DNA of 12,763 bases from an uncultured Clostridia bacterium (GTDB taxonomy: Bacteria > Bacillota > Clostridia > Christensenellales > Aristaeellaceae): NCBI GenBank assembly GCA_937934775.1, contig CALGYL010000143.1, positions 1-12,763 on the forward strand, in the 5' to 3' direction. Positions 1 to 6,275 of the stretch are shown one piece after another. The first letter of the stretch is position 1. The number at the start of each line of letters is the position of its first letter. The notes beneath the pieces were generated by a model. It had not been told where the DNA came from. It worked only from the letters and a program-made list of their open reading frames with translations, and did not search any database. The position numbers were made by a program, and so were the translations under genes.

Positions 1-729
1 CGCGCAACCGTCCGGAGCGCCGTCACCTATCCGCTTCTGATGGTGGCCCTGATGGCGGTGGTCTTGGCGGTGCTGGTGGTGAAGGTGTTGCCGATGTTCT
101 CGGAGATCCTTCAAAACCTTGGCGGGGATTTGTCCTCCACCTCCACAGCCCGCATGAACGCCGGAATGGGCGCGGGCGTGTTTGTCCTGATTCTGATGGC
201 GGTGCTCCTGATTCTGGTACTCACGGTTGCGGTGCTGCTCAAGACCAACAAGCGTGAGCAGGTGATGCGGTTTTTGCTCAGGGCGTTCCGGCCTTTGCGC
301 CAGATTACGGACAAGCTGTCCGCCGGGCGCTTTGCCTCGGTGATGGCGATGCTGCTGGGCAGTGGTTATCCTCTGGACGAGGCGCTGAAGCTGATGCCAG
401 GCGTCATGAATGACGCCGTGGCAAAGAGCAAGATGGCGCAGGTCGCCAAGCGGATGGAGGAAGGCTCGGCCTTTGCGGACGCGGTGGAAAGCGCGCGCAT
501 TTTCGAACCCATCCACGCCAAGATGATCAAGGTGGGTTTTATGGCCGGGCAGACCGAGACGGTCATGGAGCGGCTGGCAGAGCAGTATCAGGACGAGGTG
601 GACGACGGAATCCGGCGGTTGGTGTCGGCCATTGAGCCGACGCTGGTGGCGGTCCTGTCCATCGTGATCGGCGGTATTCTATTGTCGGTCATGCTGCCGC
701 TGGCCAGCCTCATGTCGTCCCTGGGGTGA
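1..729 (+). CDS. Type II secretion/type IV pilus platform protein, GspF/PilC family (5' partial)
   Basis: This is the inner-membrane platform protein of a type IV pilus or type II secretion machine, which couples the cytoplasmic ATPases to pilin assembly. The frame is open from base 1 and begins with RATVRSAVTYPLL, so the gene starts outside the window and the first ATG at 40 is internal. What remains is a hydrophobic hairpin (about residues 14-35 and 60-80 of the visible part), then a complete second GspF domain with the typical LSAGRFASVMAMLLGSGYPL helix pair and the EGSAFADAV and GFMAGQTE stretches, and a C-terminal membrane helix before the stop. Full GspF proteins are about 350-400 residues, so roughly the C-terminal 60% is present. 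The stop overlaps the start region of the next gene, which suggests translational coupling. The family call is firm; pilus rather than secretion use is inferred from pilT downstream. Confidence 0.9.
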   Translation, partial: RATVRSAVTYPLLMVALMAVVLAVLVVKVLPMFSEILQNLGGDLSSTSTARMNAGMGAGVFVLILMAVLLILVLTVAVLLKTNKREQVMRFLLRAFRPLRQITDKLSAGRFASVMAMLLGSGYPLDEALKLMPGVMNDAVAKSKMAQVAKRMEEGSAFADAVESARIFEPIHAKMIKVGFMAGQTETVMERLAEQYQDEVDDGIRRLVSAIEPTLVAVLSIVIGGILLSVMLPLASLMSSLG

Positions 730-734
730 TGGGT

Positions 735-1070
735 ATGCAGCATCTCTATGAAAAGCGGTCGATGAGCGGCTATCGCGGCCTGATCGTGTCGGTGGCGGCG
801 CTGATCCTGGTGGCAGGCGCGTTTGCTTGGGCGATCATGGCGGCGGATGTCCGGACGGAAGCCGAACAGGAGGCGCAGCTGCGCGAGGCCGTCCGGCGGG
901 CGCTTGTCACCTGTTACGCCACCGAGGGACAGTACCCGCCGTCCCTTGATTACTTGGAAGCCAACTACGCGCTGAAATTTGACGAGGAGCGCTTCATCGT
1001 GTCCTACGATGCGTTTGCGTCCAACATCATGCCGTCGGTTTCGATCTTGAGAAGGGATGCGGGCGAATGA
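735..1070 (+). CDS. Small single-pass membrane protein of the pilus operon, minor-pilin-like
   Basis: A protein of about 111 residues with one N-terminal membrane helix (YRGLIVSVAALILVAGAFAW) and an acidic soluble part that starts with a helix rich in Ala, Glu and Arg. The layout is that of a minor pilin or pseudopilin, and the stretch ALVTCYATEGQYP resembles the YATEGxYP motif seen after the first helix in GspG-like pseudopilins. There is no clear prepilin peptidase site: no Gly followed by a Glu at +5 precedes the helix. Start choice: GGGGTGA (723-729) lies 5 bases before ATG 735; GTG 726, ATG 729 and ATG 762 are alternatives. It overlaps the following DUF4860 gene by ATGA. An assembly role in the pilus is inferred from position only. 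Confidence 0.7.
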   Translation: MQHLYEKRSMSGYRGLIVSVAALILVAGAFAWAIMAADVRTEAEQEAQLREAVRRALVTCYATEGQYPPSLDYLEANYALKFDEERFIVSYDAFASNIMPSVSILRRDAGE

Positions 1071-1570
1071 ACGGCACAAAGCGCGTGTTACACAGCGTCA
1101 GCGGCCTGTTCGCCTTCGCACTGGTCGGATTGTTCGCGCTGTTTGCGCTGGCGGTGATCGTGTCCGCCGTTCAGTCCTACCGCAGCATGGGTGACGTCGC
1201 CCGCCTGAGCAGCCAGCAGCGGGTCGCGTTGGGCTATGTGAGCGGGAAACTGCGCGCGTCGGGCGGTCAGGACGGCGTTTCCATCCGGGACGAACAGGGC
1301 GTGACGCTCTTGATCATCGAGGAGGATGCCGATGGCACGTCCTATGAGACACGAATCTTCTACGATGACGGCAGCCTGTGCGAACAGTTCTGCGAGGGGA
1401 GCCTGCCCTTTGACCCAGAGAGCGGGGAGCCCATCACGTCGCTGCCCGGCTTCCGGTTTGAGCGGGACGGGAACCTGATCACGCTGCGCGCGACGCTTTC
1501 CGACGGAACCGAGGCGGACGCCAGCGTGGCGCTCCGCGCCGGGGAAGGAGGCGGTCAGGATGCGCTATAA
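1067..1570 (+). CDS. DUF4860 family protein of the type IV pilus operon
   Basis: A 167-residue protein that I recognise as DUF4860-like. It has the N-terminal HSVSGLFAFALVGLFALFAL helix (about residues 9-33), followed by QSYRSM and the stretch QRVALGYVSGKLRASGGQDG. A beta-rich outer part then follows, with ETRIFYDDGSLCEQFCEG. These match my memory of the family, which occurs in clostridial pilus operons and has no known biochemical function. The protein is probably anchored in the membrane with most of the chain outside. The two Cys in CEQFC could pair. The start overlaps the previous stop (ATGA), with AAGGGA nine bases upstream. Its end overlaps the next gene by 11 bases. Role in pilus assembly is inferred from context. 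Confidence 0.75.
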   Translation: MNGTKRVLHSVSGLFAFALVGLFALFALAVIVSAVQSYRSMGDVARLSSQQRVALGYVSGKLRASGGQDGVSIRDEQGVTLLIIEEDADGTSYETRIFYDDGSLCEQFCEGSLPFDPESGEPITSLPGFRFERDGNLITLRATLSDGTEADASVALRAGEGGGQDAL

Positions 1571-1952
1571 GGGAAACCTGGTGCTGCTCGAGCTTCTGAT
1601 CGCGCTGGCCTTCTTCGCGGTTTCGGCGGTCATCGGTGCGGGCACGCTGGCCAAGGCGTACAAAATAGGCATGGACAGCCGGCACAGGACCGACGCGCTG
1701 TTCATCGCCCAGAGCTGGGTGGAGCGCATCGCCGCCGCGGACGATCCTGTGACCCCGCTGAAGGCGGCGGGGCAGGCGGGGCAGGGCGGCTACCGGATCG
1801 AGGATGGCGGCTATACCCTGGCCGCGTTGGTGACACCGGAGGAGACCGGTGCCGGCACGCTGTACGATATTCAGCTCACGGTCTCGAGGGCGGGGGAGGA
1901 ACTGGTCACGCTGCCGGCCAGCCGGTATGTGCCGGAGGAGGTGGCGCCTTGA
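1560..1952 (+). CDS. Prepilin-like protein with atypical cleavage motif
   Basis: A 130-residue protein starting MRYKGNLVLLELLIALAFFA. This is the form of a type IV prepilin: a short basic leader ending in Gly, a Glu near the start of a long hydrophobic helix, and a small soluble domain. The usual order is Gly then Glu at +5; here Glu is at +6 counted from Gly5, so either the motif is shifted or cleavage is unusual. After the helix (about residues 6-30) come ALFIAQSWVERIAAAD, typical of the pilin alpha1 C-terminal half, and a beta-rich end. A strong AAGGAGG (1545-1551) sits 8 bases before the ATG, inside the end of the DUF4860 gene. It is likely a minor pilin or pseudopilin; the major pilin is not seen in this window. 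Confidence 0.75.
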   Translation: MRYKGNLVLLELLIALAFFAVSAVIGAGTLAKAYKIGMDSRHRTDALFIAQSWVERIAAADDPVTPLKAAGQAGQGGYRIEDGGYTLAALVTPEETGAGTLYDIQLTVSRAGEELVTLPASRYVPEEVAP

Positions 1953-2416
1953 ACCGCCCCAGGCAGGAATACCGGGTCGGTATTGGCGCATCGTCCATGC
2001 TCACCATTTTCGTGGTGCTGTGCGTGACCGTGCTGGCGCTGCTCGCGCTGTCAGGCGCCCGCGGCGACGCCGCGCTGACCAACCGGGCCGTCGAAATGAC
2101 GGCGGCTTACTACCAGGCTTCCGAACGCGCCCAGAGGATTCTGGCCCAGATCGACAAGCGCGTCCGGGATGCGGCCTCCACCGCCGCCGGACAGGATCAG
2201 TATAAAGCGCAGCTGGAAAATCTTTCCGTGGATGGCGTTTCGCTTACCTTTGAAGCGGGTATTTTGTCTTTTGGTTTGGACGCGGGCGGCGGGCGCGAAC
2301 TGTTGGTGGCCGTCCGGCCCTCTCTTGCGGGGCAGCGGTGCCAGGTCGTTCGCTACAAGCTGACGGGCGGCGAACTTTGGACAGGGGAGAACGGTTCTCT
2401 GAACCTGTTCAATTGA
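1949..2416 (+). CDS. Single-pass membrane protein of the pilus operon, unknown function
   Basis: A 155-residue protein with one N-terminal membrane helix (SSMLTIFVVLCVTVLALLAL, about residues 15-34). A long predicted helix follows, with AYYQASERAQRILAQIDKRV, then a beta-rich C-terminal half. It starts at TTG 1949, overlapping the previous stop (TTGA); the start is supported by a near-perfect AGGAGGTGG at 1936-1944. I recall similar proteins beside DUF4860 genes in clostridial pilus operons but know no function for them. There is no prepilin Gly...Glu motif. It may be an assembly factor or a pilin-like subunit that is not processed. The gene ends 18 bases before pilT. Confidence 0.65.
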   Translation: MNRPRQEYRVGIGASSMLTIFVVLCVTVLALLALSGARGDAALTNRAVEMTAAYYQASERAQRILAQIDKRVRDAASTAAGQDQYKAQLENLSVDGVSLTFEAGILSFGLDAGGGRELLVAVRPSLAGQRCQVVRYKLTGGELWTGENGSLNLFN

Positions 2417-2434
2417 CGCGAAGGGGAACAATAC

Positions 2435-3490
2435 GTGGAATTGATGGCCTTGCTTAAGGCGGCGGTCGACAAAGGCGGATCGGATGTCTACATCGTACCG
2501 GGCGCGCCCGTCACGGTCAAGGTTGGAACCGTTCTGCAGCCGCTGACGATTGAAAAGCTGGACATGGACGGTACGCGCGCGATGATTGAGCGCGCCTATG
2601 CGCTGGCCGGCGGGCGAACGGATGCGCGGCTTCTGGACAAGGGCGACGACGATTTTTCGTTTTCCGTCCGGGATGTGGGCCGTTTCCGCTGCAACACCTA
2701 CAAACAGCGCGGCTCGTTTGCCGCGGTGCTCCGGGCGGTGCCCTTTGGACTGCCCGATTACAGAGCGCTGGGCATTCCGCAGGTTGTGATGGATCTGTGC
2801 GTGAAAAGGCGGGGCATGATCCTGGTCACAGGTCCCGCGGGCAGCGGCAAATCCACCACGCTGGCCTGTATGATCGACCAGATCAACCGGGAAACCTCCA
2901 GCCACATCATCACGCTGGAAGATCCGATCGAGTACCTGCACCCGCACCAGAAGTCAATCGTCAGCCAGCGCGAGATCGAGCTGGACACCAGCGACTTCAC
3001 GCACGCGCTGCGAGCCGCGCTCCGGCAGGCGCCCGACGTCATCCTGCTGGGCGAGATGCGGGATTTTGAGACCATACAGACCGCGCTGACCGCCGCGGAG
3101 ACGGGACACCTCCTGTTCTCCTCGCTGCACACGCTGGGCGCGGCCAAGACCATCGACCGCATCGTGGATGTGTTCCCGGCCAGCCAGCAGGCGCAGGTGC
3201 GTGTGCAGCTTTCGATGGTGCTCCTTGCGGTGGTCTCCCAGCAGTTGATCCCCACGGTGGACAACGGCCTTGTGCCGGCGATGGAGGTCATGCTGGTCAC
3301 CCCGGCCATCGCCAACATGATCCGCGAGGGCAAGGGCCATCAGATCGACAACGCGATCTACGCCGGCGGCCCGCAGGGCATGATCTCCATGGATGAGGAC
3401 ATCCTCCGGTTGTACCGGCAGGGACGAATTGCGCGGGACTACGCGCTTTCATACGCAATCAACCCGGATCTTATGGCCAAGAAGATATAG
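2435..3490 (+). CDS. pilT: Type IV pilus retraction ATPase PilT
   Basis: A 351-residue cytoplasmic hexameric ATPase that drives pilus disassembly and retraction. An N-terminal PAS-like domain (SDVYIVPGAPVTVKV near residues 16-30) precedes the RecA-like core. The core has Walker A GPAGSGKST (133-141), Asp box ITLEDPIEY (159-167), Walker B VILLGEMRD (202-210) and His box HLLFSSLHT (225-233). A late AIANMIREGK (291-300) corresponds to the AIRNLIRE element that PilT proteins need for retraction; together with the length this favours PilT over the larger PilB. Walker A has Ala where Thr is usual. The start is GTG 2435, eight bases after AAGGGG (2421-2426); ATG 2444 is too far from that site. No assembly ATPase PilB is visible; it may lie upstream of the window. 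Confidence 0.9.
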   Translation: MELMALLKAAVDKGGSDVYIVPGAPVTVKVGTVLQPLTIEKLDMDGTRAMIERAYALAGGRTDARLLDKGDDDFSFSVRDVGRFRCNTYKQRGSFAAVLRAVPFGLPDYRALGIPQVVMDLCVKRRGMILVTGPAGSGKSTTLACMIDQINRETSSHIITLEDPIEYLHPHQKSIVSQREIELDTSDFTHALRAALRQAPDVILLGEMRDFETIQTALTAAETGHLLFSSLHTLGAAKTIDRIVDVFPASQQAQVRVQLSMVLLAVVSQQLIPTVDNGLVPAMEVMLVTPAIANMIREGKGHQIDNAIYAGGPQGMISMDEDILRLYRQGRIARDYALSYAINPDLMAKKI

Positions 3491-3516
3491 CGCGGGAATC
3501 GGAAGGGGGCCTCCCG

Positions 3517-4782
3517 ATGGAGGAGAAACAGCGGATTACAATCAGGATGCTTGGCAAGTTCGACGTGATGGTGGACGAGTTGAGCGTTGATAAGCAGCTG
3601 GCAAAAACAAAAAAAGGTACGAGGCTCCTGCAGTATCTGGTGCTCAGGGGCGGCGAATCCGCGCCCAACTTCAAACTGTACGAGGTTCTTTGGGAGGATG
3701 AGCAGAGCTCGAACCCCGAAGGCGCGCTCAAGACGCTGGTCAGCCGTACGCGCACGATCCTGAGCGAGATCGCGCCGGAGTTGGGCAACGCCATCGTGAC
3801 CGAGCGCGGCTCCTACCGGTTCAACACGCAACTGGGCATTTCAGTGGACACGCTGGAGTTCGAAAAGCTGTCAAGCGAGCTGAACGACGTCGCCACGCTG
3901 GATGATGAAATCCACGCGAAGTTCAACCGCATGCTGTCGCTGTTTCAGGGAGACCTCCTGCCTGGGCTCGAGCAGGAGGAGTGGGTGGTTTCCCGCAGCG
4001 TCTACCTGCACAGCCAGTACCTGAAGATGGTCTACCGCTATCTGGATCTTCTCAAGGACGCCAAGGACTTCGAGCGGATGATCCACGTCTGTCGTTTGGC
4101 GTTGGATGTGGACGTATTCGACGAGCGGCTTCACCTCGCGCTTATGAACGCGCTGATCCGCACCAACCGGAACAATGAGGCGCTGATCCAATACAAACAC
4201 GCCACCAACCTGCACCTTCGCTACCTGGGCATGCAGCCGCCGGAGGCCATCCAGGAGTTCTACAAGCAGATTTTGAAGGCCGGAAAGACCCTGGACATGG
4301 ACATCGACGCCATCCGCAAGGAACTGACCGAGTACGGCAACCAGCGCGGCGCGTTTGTGTGCGAATACGCGGTTTTCAAGGAAATCTATAACCTGCAGAT
4401 GCGCAACCTTGAGCGCATGGGCTCCACCATGTTCATTGCGCTGATCATGATCACTTCCATCGGGAGCAATCCGATGGAGCCGATGCGCCTCAACGACATC
4501 ATGCAGACGCTGCAGAAGACGCTGGTCACCAACCTGCGCAAAGGCGACACCATTACCCACTTCAGCGCGTCGCAGTATGCGCTGCTTCTGCCGCTGGTCA
4601 ACCACGATACCGGCAAGATGGTGCTGGAGCGCATCAAGCGGGCGTTCTACAAGGCTTGCCCGAATTCCGCGATCATGTTTTCCTACCGACTGGGGCCCAT
4701 CTCATCACCCGGCCAGCAGCGGGGCAGTTTGCCGCCCAGAGTGCCGCTGCCGCAGGCCCAGCTGAAGCCCGCGCAAGAATAA
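3517..4782 (+). CDS. SARP/BTAD-family transcriptional regulator with degenerate GGDEF-like C-terminus
   Basis: A 421-residue cytoplasmic protein. Residues about 8-105 form an OmpR-like winged helix of the AfsR/SARP type (ITIRMLGKFDVMVD, LLQYLVLRGGE, LKTLVSRTRTIL, GSYRFN). Residues about 113-260 form the BTAD helical repeat domain (GDLLPGLEQEEWV, MIHVCRLALDVD, ALIQYKHATNLHLRYLG). The end (about 278-395) has the layout of a nucleotide cyclase/GGDEF fold: LRKGDTITHFSASQYALLLP lines up with the usual R-GGDEF-ALLLP strand, with SASQY (350-354) replacing GGDEF, so cyclase activity should be absent. A Pro-rich tail of about 22 residues follows. It starts 26 bases after pilT with GGAAGGGGG upstream of ATG 3517, so it is probably transcribed with the pilus genes and may regulate them. 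DNA target and ligand are unknown. Confidence 0.85.
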   Translation: MEEKQRITIRMLGKFDVMVDELSVDKQLAKTKKGTRLLQYLVLRGGESAPNFKLYEVLWEDEQSSNPEGALKTLVSRTRTILSEIAPELGNAIVTERGSYRFNTQLGISVDTLEFEKLSSELNDVATLDDEIHAKFNRMLSLFQGDLLPGLEQEEWVVSRSVYLHSQYLKMVYRYLDLLKDAKDFERMIHVCRLALDVDVFDERLHLALMNALIRTNRNNEALIQYKHATNLHLRYLGMQPPEAIQEFYKQILKAGKTLDMDIDAIRKELTEYGNQRGAFVCEYAVFKEIYNLQMRNLERMGSTMFIALIMITSIGSNPMEPMRLNDIMQTLQKTLVTNLRKGDTITHFSASQYALLLPLVNHDTGKMVLERIKRAFYKACPNSAIMFSYRLGPISSPGQQRGSLPPRVPLPQAQLKPAQE

Positions 4783-4807
4783 CCCAAAAGAAGCTTATAC
4801 TCACTCC

Positions 4808-4973
4808 AAACATTAATCACTCGTTGCGCTGGTTCTTTTCGCGCAGAACTGAGTCGCTCTCCGCTCAACGTAGCGCTGCATTTCACGCCGAAGGCGTATC
4901 CCGAAGGGTCGCCTCGCTTCGGCTCCTTGTTCTGCATCGAAAACCCCTTGGCGCTTTGGAGTGATTAATGTTT
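4808..4973. repeat. Inverted-repeat element with 15-base perfect ends (MITE-like or structured RNA)
   Basis: The ends AAACATTAATCACTC (4808-4822) and GAGTGATTAATGTTT (4959-4973) are exact reverse complements. Moving inward, GCGC pairs with GCGC, TTTTCG with CGAAAA, and GCAGAAC with GTTCTGC, so both arms continue as an interrupted stem of about 45 bases. The centre contains the small hairpin ACGCC-GAA-GGCGT and CCC-GAA-GGG. TCC flanks both ends (4805-4807 and 4974-4976), a possible but weak 3-base target duplication. The left flank also carries TCACTCCAAA (4801-4810), which matches TTTGGAGTGA inside the right arm (4955-4964). It may be a small non-autonomous mobile element, an interspersed repeat, or a folded 3' RNA of the upstream operon. 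The structure is seen; the class is inference. Confidence 0.6.
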
Positions 4974-4992
4974 TCCTTTTGTATTAATTGAA

Positions 4993-5029
4993 GCTCCGCG
5001 GATTTTCGTCCGCGGAGCCTTTCTCTTGG
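4993..5029 (+). terminator. Rho-independent terminator for the pilus-regulator operon
   Basis: A perfect 10-base stem GCTCCGCGGA (4993-5002) and TCCGCGGAGC (5009-5018) closes a TTTTCG loop and is followed by CTTTCTCTTGG on the plus strand. The tail is pyrimidine-rich but not a pure T run. On the minus strand the flank is TTCAATTAATAC, so weak two-way action is possible. It lies 210 bases after the regulator stop, beyond the inverted-repeat element. Confidence 0.7.
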
Positions 5030-5049
5030 CTTTGATTTGCGAAGGGTTC

Positions 5050-5109
5050 ATTGGGAATCATTTCCTGCGGAAGAGGCCCGGGGTTTAGTCTCTTCGGATG
5101 TTCCCCAAT
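5050..5109 (-). other. Weak stem structure directly behind the L,D-transpeptidase stop
   Basis: ATTGGG (5050-5055) pairs with CCCAAT (5104-5109), extended by AA/TT across a bulged C, and GAAGAG (5070-5075) pairs with CTCTTC (5090-5095) inside it. The outer arm touches the stop codon of the minus-strand gene. There is no T tract on the minus-strand side, so it is not a standard intrinsic terminator. It could stabilise the 3' end of the transcript or be chance. Confidence 0.25.
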
Positions 5110-6179
5110 TAATAAATCACAATCTTGCAACCGGACTTCAGGGCCTTCAGAATCTTAATCATCACACGCTCCGGCACCGCTACGCAACCGGCGGTGTACT
5201 TACTGGAGCCGGTGCAGTGCAGGAAGATGCAGGAACCCTTGCCCGCTGTGCCGGAGGCGTTGTAATCGATGAACGCGCAGTAATTGTACACGCCCTTGTA
5301 GCTGATCAGGTACTCGTCGGAGCTGGTGCGCTTGCGGTTTACGACGCGGGTGTCGATCAACTGGTTGTAATACTTGTTGCCAGAAGTTCCGCACCAGTAG
5401 TGGCTGGTGGTCACCTTCACATAATCAAGGCTGGTGCCAGGGTTGGCCTTGATGCCAAAGGGCGTCTTCAGATTGAAGGTGCCGACGGGCGTCTTCATGT
5501 CGCCTTCCTTGGTCTTTCCGATGCCCCTTTTGCCCACATAGGCATAGGAGGACAGGGTTTGCCGCCACACACCGCTAGCATCCTTTTCGTGCATGGTCAG
5601 CGTGGCGCTGGAGCCGCTCTTGTACCGGACGACCACCATCTGGTCGCAGGTGCTGGCCGCGGGCAGCTGCGCGGCAAAGCTCTCGCCGGTCGACAGGGTG
5701 GGGAAGGTCACATCCACTCCCGTGGGGCTGACGGATACCGCGCCGTCGGGATAGCCTTTGGAGGACAGCGTCGAAGCCGTCGCGGTCTTGTAGCTCGCGC
5801 CCAGCAGCTTCAAAACAGAAAGATCCGCCATCAGCTGGCCGCTCCGCACATACGCTTTGACCTTGAGCGCCTTCTTTTTGCCGTCCACCTTCGCGAACGC
5901 GTAGCCGGCGCATATCGCCACGCGGGAGCTGTTCGGCCCCTCCATATACATGAGCTTTCCGCCGTTTGACACCGAGCAATCGATGGACAGCGCGTCGCAC
6001 ACCGTTTTGAGCGGGACAGTCAGATACGAACCGGATTTGCCGACGTAGCCGGTGGCGGACGAAAGAGTCACCCGCTTTCCGCTTACGACCAGAGAATATT
6101 TGCTCAAGGTCGTCGCGGCGCTTGCCGGAATCGAAAGGATCAGAATCAGCACCACAGCCGATCGAAACGCTTTGCGCAA
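5109..6179 (-). CDS. Secreted L,D-transpeptidase (YkuD) with copper-amine-oxidase-like N-terminal domain
   Basis: A secreted enzyme that would cross-link peptidoglycan stem peptides (3-3 links) or attach proteins to them. From the TTG start the chain is 356 residues: signal peptide RKAFRSAVVLILILSIPASA, then a copper-amine-oxidase-N-like domain (about 25-130), a short linker region, and the YkuD domain (about 180-356). The YkuD domain shows GDMKTPVGTF and the catalytic signature with His321 (IFLHCTG) and Cys332 (TAGCV). The longest frame begins at ATG 6200, but that ATG lies inside the -10 box of a good promoter. GGGAGGGG at 6186-6193 sits 6 bases before TTG 6179, so TTG is preferred. Ten Cys in a secreted Firmicutes protein is unusual. 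The gene is separated from the upstream operon by 96 bases and has its own promoter. Confidence 0.88.
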   Translation of the reverse strand: MRKAFRSAVVLILILSIPASAATTLSKYSLVVSGKRVTLSSATGYVGKSGSYLTVPLKTVCDALSIDCSVSNGGKLMYMEGPNSSRVAICAGYAFAKVDGKKKALKVKAYVRSGQLMADLSVLKLLGASYKTATASTLSSKGYPDGAVSVSPTGVDVTFPTLSTGESFAAQLPAASTCDQMVVVRYKSGSSATLTMHEKDASGVWRQTLSSYAYVGKRGIGKTKEGDMKTPVGTFNLKTPFGIKANPGTSLDYVKVTTSHYWCGTSGNKYYNQLIDTRVVNRKRTSSDEYLISYKGVYNYCAFIDYNASGTAGKGSCIFLHCTGSSKYTAGCVAVPERVMIKILKALKSGCKIVIY

Positions 6180-6185
6180 TAGAAT

Positions 6186-6193
6186 CCCCTCCC
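6186..6193 (-). promoter_or_regulatory. Ribosome binding site that sets the TTG start of the L,D-transpeptidase
   Basis: GGGAGGGG on the minus strand ends 6 bases before TTG 6179. The upstream ATG 6200 has no comparable site and would precede the predicted transcript start. Confidence 0.65.
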
Positions 6194-6198
6194 GGTTC

Positions 6199-6228
6199 AT
6201 TATACCATGGAAGGGGACGATCTGTAAA
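6199..6228 (-). promoter_or_regulatory. Sigma-A-type promoter of the L,D-transpeptidase gene
   Basis: On the minus strand, TTTACA (6228-6223) and TATAAT (6204-6199) are separated by 18 bases. The -10 box is a perfect consensus and the -35 box matches at five of six positions (TTGACA). Transcription would begin near 6191-6193, leaving a leader of only about 12-14 bases that consists mainly of the ribosome binding site. Confidence 0.7.
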
Positions 6229-6275
6229 TAGACTATGACAGAAGTATTACAGATTGCAACAATTGTCAGCCGCGC

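Larger units (their letters stand above)
4783..5108. other. Convergent intergenic region between the pilus-regulator operon and the transpeptidase gene
   Basis: These 326 bases carry no gene I can support. They hold an inverted-repeat element (4808-4973), a strong hairpin with a pyrimidine-rich tail (4993-5029), and a weaker stem just behind the minus-strand stop. The reading frames that cross it are carried by the GC-rich repeat and show no ribosome binding site or recognisable protein. The flanks are AT-richer than the genes around them, with ATTAAT repeated at 4812-4817, 4964-4969 and 4983-4988. Confidence 0.7.

Noticed and set aside
588..1079. Minus-strand frame of 163 codons opposite the pilus genes
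   Set aside because: It crosses the ends of two plus-strand genes linked by overlap and has a His/Arg-rich composition with no domain.
2051..2947. Minus-strand frame of 298 codons opposite the end of the 1949 gene and pilT
   Set aside because: It lies on the opposite strand across two well-supported genes, has an Arg/His/Gln-rich composition typical of GC-rich shadows, and no recognisable domain.
3871..4605. Minus-strand frame of 244 codons opposite the SARP/BTAD regulator
   Set aside because: Shadow of the regulator; no domain, no ribosome binding site seen.
3517..4782. Active diguanylate cyclase
   Set aside because: The GGDEF position reads SASQY, so the catalytic residues are absent.
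4656..4964. Small plus-strand and minus-strand frames running into the inverted repeat
   Set aside because: They are carried by the repeat and by the regulator in another frame, with no ribosome binding site or known protein feature.
5037..5969. Plus-strand frame of 310 codons opposite the L,D-transpeptidase
   Set aside because: The opposite strand encodes an enzyme with a signal peptide and an intact catalytic motif; the plus-strand translation shows only low-complexity Ala/Gly/His/Arg-rich sequence.
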